From JBJXFY01 sp046155815 (lineage in GTDB: Bacteria > Verrucomicrobiota > Verrucomicrobiia > Limisphaerales > CAIMTB01): a DNA stretch of 10,217 bases. Shown here piece by piece: positions 1 through 6,800 of the stretch. The notes beneath the pieces were generated by a model, which worked only from the letters and a program-made list of their open reading frames with translations, did not search any database and was not told the origin of the DNA. Numbering within the stretch: the stretch's first letter is position 1; every line of letters starts with the position of its first letter. The stretch lies in contig JBJXFY010000176.1 of the NCBI GenBank assembly GCA_046155815.1, forward strand, positions 1 to 10,217. The letters run 5' to 3'. Both the position numbers and the translations under genes were made by a program.

Positions 1-2736
1 GACATCCTCAGCACCGGCTACGGCGTGCGCGTGGGCTTCCTCGGCCACGACCTGCACGGCCTGCGCTTCGGGCCGGACGGCCGGCTTTACTTCAGCATCG
101 GCGACCGCGGCGCGAACGTGACCACGAAGGAAGGTCGCCGGCTGGAGACGCCCGACACCGGCGCCGTTTTCCGCTGCGACCCGGACGGCTCGAACCTGGA
201 GATCTACGCCACCGGGCTGCGCAACCCCCAGGAGCTGGCCTTTGACGAATTCGGCAACCTCTTCACCGGCGACAACAACTCCGACGGCGGCGACCAGGCG
301 CGGTGGACGTACCTCGTCGAGGGCGGCGACAGCGGCTGGCACATCGGGTGGCAGTTCCTCGAAAGCCCGAACGCGCGCGGTCCTTGGAACAGCGAGGGCA
401 TGTGGAAGCCCTCCGAGGCGCCCAAGGTAGCCCATCTCGTGCCGCCGCTGGCCAACATTGGCGCCGGGCCGTCCGGCGTGACCTACAATCCCGGCACTGG
501 CCTGCCGGCGGAGTACGACCGGCACTTCTTCATGGTGGATTTCCGCGGCGGCCCCAGCGGCATCTGGTCGCTCAGCGTGAAGGAGAAGGGCGCGGGCTTC
601 GAGGTGGTGGACCCGCAGCAGATGATCTGGGAGGCGCTGCCGACCGACGTGGAGGCCGGCCCGGACGGCGGCCTGTACTGGAGCGACTGGGTGCAGGGCT
701 GGGACAAGACCGGCAAGGGCCGCATCTACCGCGCGTACGAACCGGCGGCGACCCGGACGCCCGCGGCGATTGAGGCGCGCCGGCTGCTGCGCGAAGGCTT
801 CGCCCACCGGTCGGCAAAGGAACTGGCCGCGTTGCTCGGCCACGCAGACCAGCGCGTGCGGCAGGGCGCGCAGTTCGCCCTCGCGGACGCCAAGGCGGCG
901 GACGCGCTGCTCGAAGCCTCACGCAGCGCGAAAAGCCGGCTCGCCCGGCTGCACGGCCTCTGGGGACTCGGCCAGCTCGCGCGGCAGGACGCCACCCTGC
1001 TGCCGGACGTGGCCGGACTGCTCGGTGACGCCGAGGCGGAAGTTCGGGCGCAGGCCGCCCGCGTGCTGGGCGACGCACGGCATGTCGCCGCCGCACCGGC
1101 GCTGCGAAAGCTGCTGGGCGACCCCTCGCCACGGCCACGATTTTTCGCCGCCATCGCCCTTGGCCGGATCGGCGACAGGGCCGCCACCGACGGCCTGCTG
1201 GCCCTGCTCCGCGCCAATGCCAACGCCGACCCTTTCCTGCGCCACGCCGGCGTCATGGGCCTTGCGGGTTGCAGCGACGAGGCGCGCCTACGGGCTCTGG
1301 CCATGGATGATTCCGTGGCCGTGCGGCTGGCGGCGGTCGTCGCGCTGCGCCGGCTGAAAAGCCCGGCCGTCGGGGATTTCCTCGATGATGCCGACCCGGC
1401 GGTCGTGACCGATGCGGCGCGCGCGATCAACGACACCTCGCTGGAGGCGGCGATGCCGCGGCTCGCCGCAATCCTCGGCCGGCCCGGCCTGCCCGAGGCA
1501 GCAGTGCGCCGCGCCATCAACGCCAACCTCCGCGCCGGCGGCGCGGATCACGCCGCGGCCCTGGCGCAGTTCGCAAAACTGTCCTCCGCAGAGACGCGGC
1601 ATCGTGCCGAGGCCGTCACGCTGCTGGGAAACTGGCCCTCACCTTCGGGCCGCGACGAGGTCACAGGCTTGTGGCGTCCCCTGCCCGCCCGGGATGCCGC
1701 GGCGGCCGAGGAGGCGCGCACCGCGCTGTCAGCCGCCTTCAACGACCTGCTGGCCGGCCCGGCTGAAGTGCAGGTGGCCGCCGCCGAGGCCGCCGGTCGC
1801 GTGGGCCTTGTATCCGCCGCCACACCGCTGGCCGCCCTGGCCCGGGACACGGCCGCCGATGCGAAAGTCCGCACCGCCGCGCTGCGGGCGCTCGCGGCGT
1901 TGAACGCGCCGCAGCTCGGTGACCTCGTGGCGGCCGCGGTCAAGGACGACAGCGAGGCCGTGCGCCGCGAGGGCCTGCGCCTCCAGGGCGGCGTGGCCGG
2001 CCGCGACGCGCTCGCGCCGCTCCGCGCCGCGCTGGAGAATGGCGCCATCGGCGAACAGCAGGCCGCCTTCGAGAGCCTCGCAAAGCTTCCCGGCGAAGGC
2101 GCAGAAAAGCTGCTGCTCGCGTGGATCGGGCTGCTGCGGGAGGGCCGGGTTCCCGCCGCCATCCAGCTGGACCTGATCGAAGCCGCCGGCCAGCGCGGCG
2201 AAGCCCTGCAGAAGGCGCTCGGCGAATGGGAGGCCTCGCTGCCCGACGGCGACCTGGCGCGACGACAATTCCTCCTTGCGGGCGGTGACGCCGCGGCGGG
2301 CCGGAAGGTGTTTCACGAGAAGGAGGCTTTGGCCTGCCTGCGCTGCCACAAGGTCGGCGACCCCGGCGGCGAGCTGGGCGGCGACGTGGGGCCGAACCTT
2401 GCCAGCATCGGCGCGACGCGGACGCGCGAGCAGATCCTCACGGCCATCATCCATCCCAATCAGGACATCGCCGCCGGCTTCGAGAACCTGCTCATCAAGC
2501 TGAAGGACGGCACGCTCGTGGCCGGCCTCGTGAAGTCCGAGACGGACACCGAGCTGGTGGTCAATTCGCCGGAGGACGGCCCGATGACGCTGAAGAAGGC
2601 GGACATCGAGTCGCGCGAGCGCGGCCTGTCCGGGATGCCCGAGGGGCTGGAGCCGCAGATGACGAAGCGCGAGTTCCGCGACCTCATCGAGTACCTCGCG
2701 CAGCAGAAGGCCGCCCCGCAGGCCGCCGTCCGGTGA
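1..2736 (+). CDS. PVC-type haem-binding protein: sugar-dehydrogenase-like propeller, HEAT repeats, cytochrome c domain (5' partial)
   Basis: The frame is open from the first base, so the N-terminus, including any signal peptide, is missing. Residues are numbered from the GTG at 25, with eight more codons before it. Residues 1-240 are a glucose/sorbosone-dehydrogenase-like beta-propeller (HDLHGLRFGPDG, LYFSIGDRG, GLRNPQELAFDEFGN, then LYWSDW near 220), matching the Pirellula/Verrucomicrobium putative membrane-bound dehydrogenase family. Residues about 245-735 are Ala/Leu/Arg-rich HEAT-like repeats (for example LLGDAEAEVRAQAARVLGD at 333-351). Residues about 753-893 are a class I cytochrome c-like domain of the PVC type: CLRCH at 771-775 (bases 2335-2349) is the covalent haem site, GPNLASIG follows, and MP at 871-872 offers the likely axial Met. 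By family it is an exported oxidoreductase passing electrons from a substrate, perhaps a sugar or alcohol, to haem c. The substrate is unknown, and some relatives may be non-enzymatic. It ends in TGA with no second gene closely coupled. Confidence 0.93.
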   Translation, partial: DILSTGYGVRVGFLGHDLHGLRFGPDGRLYFSIGDRGANVTTKEGRRLETPDTGAVFRCDPDGSNLEIYATGLRNPQELAFDEFGNLFTGDNNSDGGDQARWTYLVEGGDSGWHIGWQFLESPNARGPWNSEGMWKPSEAPKVAHLVPPLANIGAGPSGVTYNPGTGLPAEYDRHFFMVDFRGGPSGIWSLSVKEKGAGFEVVDPQQMIWEALPTDVEAGPDGGLYWSDWVQGWDKTGKGRIYRAYEPAATRTPAAIEARRLLREGFAHRSAKELAALLGHADQRVRQGAQFALADAKAADALLEASRSAKSRLARLHGLWGLGQLARQDATLLPDVAGLLGDAEAEVRAQAARVLGDARHVAAAPALRKLLGDPSPRPRFFAAIALGRIGDRAATDGLLALLRANANADPFLRHAGVMGLAGCSDEARLRALAMDDSVAVRLAAVVALRRLKSPAVGDFLDDADPAVVTDAARAINDTSLEAAMPRLAAILGRPGLPEAAVRRAINANLRAGGADHAAALAQFAKLSSAETRHRAEAVTLLGNWPSPSGRDEVTGLWRPLPARDAAAAEEARTALSAAFNDLLAGPAEVQVAAAEAAGRVGLVSAATPLAALARDTAADAKVRTAALRALAALNAPQLGDLVAAAVKDDSEAVRREGLRLQGGVAGRDALAPLRAALENGAIGEQQAAFESLAKLPGEGAEKLLLAWIGLLREGRVPAAIQLDLIEAAGQRGEALQKALGEWEASLPDGDLARRQFLLAGGDAAAGRKVFHEKEALACLRCHKVGDPGGELGGDVGPNLASIGATRTREQILTAIIHPNQDIAAGFENLLIKLKDGTLVAGLVKSETDTELVVNSPEDGPMTLKKADIESRERGLSGMPEGLEPQMTKREFRDLIEYLAQQKAAPQAAVR

Positions 2737-2801
2737 GACGGTTCCCGCGCCGTGCAGGAACCTTCAAGCATTGGCGACGATGCCTGTCCCCATCCTGACC
2801 T

Positions 2802-2814
2802 TCCCCGACGGGGA
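2802..2814. repeat. Short perfect hairpin, 5-bp stem, 3-base loop
   Basis: TCCCC and GGGGA pair perfectly around the loop GAC; a T-G pair can extend the stem by one. It lies 66 bases after the stop of the haem protein gene. It could help end transcription or form the core of a small dispersed palindromic repeat. With no T-run, factor-independent termination is not supported. Confidence 0.4.
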
Positions 2815-2887
2815 GAGGGGGCCGGCGCGGACAAGGACGCGCTCCCGAAATCGTACGGAGGCAAGGACGTTCTCGAAGGATCGCCCA

Positions 2888-2900
2888 CTCCCCGCGGGAG
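2888..2900. repeat. Short perfect hairpin, 5-bp stem, 3-base loop
   Basis: CTCCC and GGGAG pair around CGC. It has the same architecture as the hairpin at 2802-2814 and a similar stem composition, about 86 bases further on. It lies about 95 bases before the M50 protease start. In DNA this GC-rich, short stems also arise by chance. Confidence 0.3.
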
Positions 2901-2977
2901 CCGCCCCGGATGAAATCCCGTGCCGCGACGGGGTGCTCCGGCCCCGGTGGCAGCCAGCCCCGCCGCCGATCGCGCGC

Positions 2978-2998
2978 TGACGCACCCCTTTCATCATG
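2978..2998 (+). promoter_or_regulatory. Start region of the M50 protease gene without a Shine-Dalgarno sequence
   Basis: An in-frame TGA at 2978-2980 is followed by five sense codons with no usable start and then ATG at 2996, so 2996 is the first possible start. The 15 bases before the ATG are pyrimidine-rich (CCCCTTTCATC) and contain no purine-rich ribosome-binding motif. Initiation therefore probably uses an SD-independent route or a leaderless transcript; this is an inference from sequence alone. Confidence 0.55.
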
Positions 2999-3616
2999 CA
3001 ATTCAATCTCCTCGGCTTCCCGGTCCGCGTGGACTGGTGGTTTTGGCTGACTTCCGCCCTGCTCGGCGGCGGCCTTCGCGCACAGACCTCCAGCGACTGG
3101 GCCGGCGTGGGCATCTGGGCCATCGTCGTCTTTGTGTCCATCCTGTGGCACGAACTGGGGCACGCATTGGTGGGACGGCGCTTCGGCGCGCTGCCGGACA
3201 TTGTGCTCCACGGCTTCGGCGGCACGGCCTACATGCACGGCGCGCGCTTCACGCGGACCGAGGATTTCCTGACCACGGCCGCCGGGCCGGCAGCGTCCGT
3301 TCTGCTCGGTCTGGCGGTGCTGGGCGCCAGCCTCGCGCTGCCCGACCAGTCCCCGGTGGTGCGCGAAGTCATCCGGGACGCGCTTTGGGTAAACTTTGGC
3401 TGGACCGTCATCAACCTCCTCCCCGTGGTGCCGCTGGACGGCGGGCACATGCTGCGCGCCACGCTCGGGCCGCGCCGCGAGCGCCTCACGGCATGGATCG
3501 GCTGCATCGTGGCGGCGGTTGCCGCCGCAGTGTCCCTTTCCACCGGGTTGTTGTTCATGGGCATCCTTTTCGCCGTGATGGCGTGGCAGAACTACCCGAA
3601 CCGTTCACCGGGCTGA
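2996..3616 (+). CDS. Site-2 protease family (M50) intramembrane zinc metalloprotease
   Basis: This is a complete 206-residue membrane protein. It opens with the family-typical amphipathic start (LLGFPVRVDWWFWL, residues 5-18). The zinc motif HELGH is at 52-56 inside a hydrophobic segment (about 38-60): His52 and His56 as ligands and Glu53 as catalytic base. The second signature, NLLPVVPLDGGHM at 140-152, supplies the third ligand Asp148. AAGPAAS at 95-101 is the conserved turn after a loop. Hydrophobic segments fall at about 13-27, 38-60, 95-114, 128-145, 163-182 and 185-198. It lacks a PDZ or CBS domain, so it is the compact form rather than RseP-like or SpoIVFB-CBS-like. Family members cleave membrane-spanning substrates such as anti-sigma factors or signal-peptide remnants; the substrate here is unknown and no sigma or anti-sigma gene is adjacent. 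The start is fixed by an in-frame stop 18 bases upstream. It is followed by a convergent gene. Confidence 0.95.
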   Translation: MQFNLLGFPVRVDWWFWLTSALLGGGLRAQTSSDWAGVGIWAIVVFVSILWHELGHALVGRRFGALPDIVLHGFGGTAYMHGARFTRTEDFLTTAAGPAASVLLGLAVLGASLALPDQSPVVREVIRDALWVNFGWTVINLLPVVPLDGGHMLRATLGPRRERLTAWIGCIVAAVAAAVSLSTGLLFMGILFAVMAWQNYPNRSPG

Positions 3617-3621
3617 GGGCC

Positions 3622-3638
3622 TCACGGAAAAGCCGTGA
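3622..3638 (+). terminator. Candidate hairpin just after the M50 protease gene
   Basis: TCACGG (3622-3627) pairs perfectly with CCGTGA (3633-3638) around the loop AAAAG, five bases after the TGA. The position suits a transcript end, but no T-run follows (the next bases are CCGGTTGATG), so it is a weak or factor-assisted terminator at best. Confidence 0.4.
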
Positions 3639-3663
3639 CCGGTTGATGGGTAGGACATCCAGC

Positions 3664-3676
3664 GTGCCGTCGGCAC
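3664..3676. repeat. Small hairpin in the convergent intergenic gap
   Basis: GTGCC (3664-3668) pairs with GGCAC (3672-3676) around GTC. It has the same 5-bp stem, 3-base loop plan as the two hairpins upstream of the M50 gene. It sits between two convergent genes and could serve either transcript end. It is short enough to be chance. Confidence 0.25.
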
Positions 3677-3761
3677 CGTTCAGCCCCCTGCGCTCCAAGC
3701 CTCCGGTCGGAAGTCGGGGAACCAAGCATGAACAGCGGCCGTTGTCCGGCACCTCCTGATC

Positions 3762-3798
3762 CCGGCAGCGGCGCAGGAAGCAACTCGCGGCCTGCCGG
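3762..3798 (-). terminator. Candidate stem-loop after the giant protease gene
   Basis: CCGGCAG (3762-3768) is an exact inverted repeat of CTGCCGG (3792-3798), a 7-bp all-but-one GC stem with a 23-base loop. On the minus strand it begins 26 bases after the TAG stop at 3827-3825, a normal terminator position. The bases that follow on the minus strand are not T-rich, so classical intrinsic termination is not shown. Confidence 0.35.
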
Positions 3799-3824
3799 AC
3801 CGTCCCTCGCTGCTCCCACTGCGC

Positions 3825-6800
3825 CTACGGCAGCTGCTCCACCCGGTAGAAGCGGAGCGCGCCCATGCCACCGGTGAAGCTGCCGTCGTCCACGAACTCG
3901 GCCACACCGTTGACCGGCGTGATCACCTGCGGGAACGGCACCCAGATGGACGGAAGCTGCGTGCTGTAGGACACCCGGAAGCGCGTGCCCGCCGGCGCGT
4001 CCCACAGCAGCCGGACCGTGTTCCCCACGATGGACGCGTTGATGACAATGGGCGGCGGCGTGGTCACGGGGTGCCGCCGAATCTGGAAGTAGCGTGCGTC
4101 GGTCTGCCCGAGCGGAACGCAGTAGGTCATCGCACCGCCCGTCGCGGGCAGCCGGCCGGTCAAGGGCGTCCAGCGCGGCTCGGCCAGCGTGGGCTTTCCT
4201 TCCACGACATACTCGAAGCCCGTCACGCCCGGCCAGGTGAGGCAGAGCGAGGCCGTCAACGGGTCAAAGCCCACGGAGGTCACGGACACCGGCTGGCTGG
4301 CGGCGTTGGGCGGCGGGGGGGCGGCGTTCTCGACGACCTGGAGGAAGGACAGCCCCGGTCCGCCGATGGTGTAGCAGAGCTGGATCTCGCGGTCCTCGCC
4401 CACGATCACGTCGGACACGGGCCGCCATTCGGGCGGGGTGAGGATGTCCGTGCCTTCGACCTGGTAGAGCACGCCGGCGCGGCCGAACCAGCGCAGGCAG
4501 ATCTGGCTCACCAGCACGTCGAGGTCGAACTCGCCGGCCGTCAGCACGCGCCGCGGCGGCGGCGGCGGCGCCGCGCCGAGCTGGAGCCGGAACACGGTGA
4601 AACCAAGGTCCAGCGCAACGCAGAGCGTGAAGTTGGTGCCCGTGGCCACGATCGTACCGGGCGGGACCACGGACCACGCCGGCGACGTGACGTCCGCCTT
4701 GCCCTCGACGTAGTAACTTACACCCGGTGCGGTGGGCCAGGTCAGGCACACGTTGGTGCCCGCAATCTCGATTTGGCTGAAGACCAGGTCGGGCACGGGC
4801 ACGATCGGCGCATCGCCGAGGCGGACCTCGAAGAAGCGCCAGGGATCCAGCGGCAGGCAGAAGGTTGTGACGGTGTTGGTCGCAGTGATGGTGGGCGACA
4901 CCGGCGTCCACTGCGGGTCGTCCACGTTGATCTTCGCCACGACGAAGTAGTTGGTGCCCGGGATCGAATTCCAAGTCAGGCACACCTGGCCGTTGGTGAC
5001 CACGATGTCCACGACGATGTTCGTGGAAGGCGGCGCAACGGTGATCTGGCGCGCGACAATGTCGTAGGCCACCGGCGCCGCCGTCTTGTTGCTCACGCTG
5101 AGGTACCAGGCGCCGGGCGTGAGTGGCGGGAGTGAGTTTGTGGTCACGCCTACCAGCTCCGGCGCGGTGCCCGTATTGGTGCCGGAGAACTCCGCGTTGC
5201 CCGGGCCAGGCAGCGGCAGGCCGCGGCGAATGAACAGGTCCACGTCGCCTCCCATGCGGGGAATCTCAAACGTGGCCGCCACCGCGTTGGTGGCCACGTC
5301 GAAGCTGTAGTAGTCCAGCCTCGCGCCCGCATCCAGGACCCTGGAGTAAACCACGTTGTTGGAGAGCGGCGTAATCACCTCAACCGCCTCGGTCACGCGA
5401 ACAGAATAGCCCGCCGCGTTCGTAGCCCGGTTGATGATGCTCAGGTACCACTCGCCCGGCGTCAGCGGCGTCGGGAAGGAGAACGGCGTCAGGACAATCT
5501 GCTCGTCGACCAGGGCCAGGTTGCTGCTGGCGTAGTGGTGATCGTTCAGCGTCGGGAGCGGCAGTCCCCGGCGCAGCAGCAGGTCCACGTTCTCCGTCAT
5601 GCCAAACGCCTCGAACGTGGCCTGTACCGCACCGGTGCTTACGTTGAAGGAATAGTACTGCGGCCCCACGCCTGCCCCGATAAGGTTGGTATGCGCGACG
5701 GTGTTGGTCAGAGGAATCACCGTCCCTGGAACCTCGGTGGCACGGATGCCGTAGCTGACCGGCTGGAAGTCGGCGTTCTCGACGCTGAGATACCATTCGC
5801 CCGGCCCCAGCCATACCGGCCGGTCGGTGTTCAGCACCGAGACGAACTCGGCGTTAGTTCCCGTGTTCAGGCTGGCGAAGTTCGCGCCGCCCGGCACGGG
5901 CAGCGGCGGTCCCTTGCTGACGTAGAGGTTGACATCACCGTCCTGGCCCAACGTCTCAAAATCCGCCCGAACCGAGTTCGACGAGACGGTAAAGACATAG
6001 AAGTCGAGGCCGCCACCCGGGTTGATGATGTTCGTGTAAGTGACAGCGTTCAGAAGACGGATGAGGGGCGGGAACTCCTCAGTGACCTTGACCGTGTAGT
6101 CCACGATGACCGCCGCCTCCGCGTTCAGGATGCCGAGCAGCCAAGGCCCCGGTTGGAGGGCCGGGCTGGACAAGCGGTCCACGACGACCACCTCCGGCGT
6201 CACGCCGGCATTCTCCGAACGGTAATCGAAATTGTTTGGATTCGGGAAGGGCTGCGCGTCCGGCGGCCGGTACTGCTTCACGTAGAGGTCCACGTTGCCG
6301 TTCCGTGGGGTGAGCTCGAAGGTCGCACGGATCGCGAGGGGGCTGACGTTGAAATAGAAATGGTCAAGCTGCGATCCGGGCCGGATGGTGCCGTCGCGGG
6401 GCACGCCATCGAAAAGTTGAGGGATGGTCGCCAGGTCATCGTCGCGGCAGTCGAAGTCCACGAAGATCACGAAGTCATTGACCGCATCACCGGCGAGGTT
6501 GCGCAGGGCCAGGTAGTACCGCTGCCCCGGCCGCAGCGGCGCGCCGGGCGGCGAGTTCGTGCTGAGACGGAAGGAGGCGATGCCGCCCGGCTCGACGTTG
6601 AGGTACGGGCCGTAATCATCCGAGAAGCTGCCGAGGTCGGCCACCGGAAGGCCGTCGCGGTCGCCGAAAAGCAACAGGCTCGCAAACGGCCCCGCCACGA
6701 GGTTGATGCTCTCCGTGGAACAACGCGGGGCCTCGACGATAAAGTAACGAACCTCGTTGCTCACCACCGTTCCGAAGTATGGAACGCCATTGGTAAGGCG

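Larger units (their letters stand above)
2737..2995. other. 259-bp intergenic gap with two small hairpins; possible degenerate dispersed repeat
   Basis: I see no credible gene here. The gap contains a compact hairpin TCCCC-GAC-GGGGA (2802-2814) inside a pyrimidine-then-purine stretch, and a second, CTCCC-CGC-GGGAG (2888-2900). An 8-bp direct repeat CAAGGACG occurs at 2832-2839 and 2862-2869. The pattern 'tgacc ttcccc gac ggggagaggg' looks like the short CCCTCTCCCC...GGGGAGAGGG intergenic repeats seen in many high-GC bacteria, but that is recall, not a database match. Neither hairpin is followed by a T-run, so termination of the upstream gene here is not shown. I found no convincing -35/-10 pair for the downstream gene. 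Confidence 0.4.

Noticed and set aside
25..27. GTG as the start of the haem protein gene
   Set aside because: The frame is open from base 1 and the family has much more N-terminal sequence; the gene begins off the window.
2771..2980. 69-codon plus-strand frame in the intergenic gap
   Set aside because: It starts with TTG, is rich in Arg and Pro, and covers the hairpins; it reads as translated non-coding sequence.
2920..3759. 279-codon plus-strand frame overlapping the M50 gene
   Set aside because: It is an out-of-phase shadow; the M50 frame carries HELGH and LDGGH and must be the real one.
4071..5135. 354-codon plus-strand open frame
   Set aside because: It is antisense to the C-terminal repeats, with low-complexity Arg/Gly/His composition and no start context.
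5043..6434. Possible CRISPR-like regular repeats
   Set aside because: The regularity is at protein level with a period of about 345-360 bases and diverged DNA; there are no short identical repeats with unique spacers.
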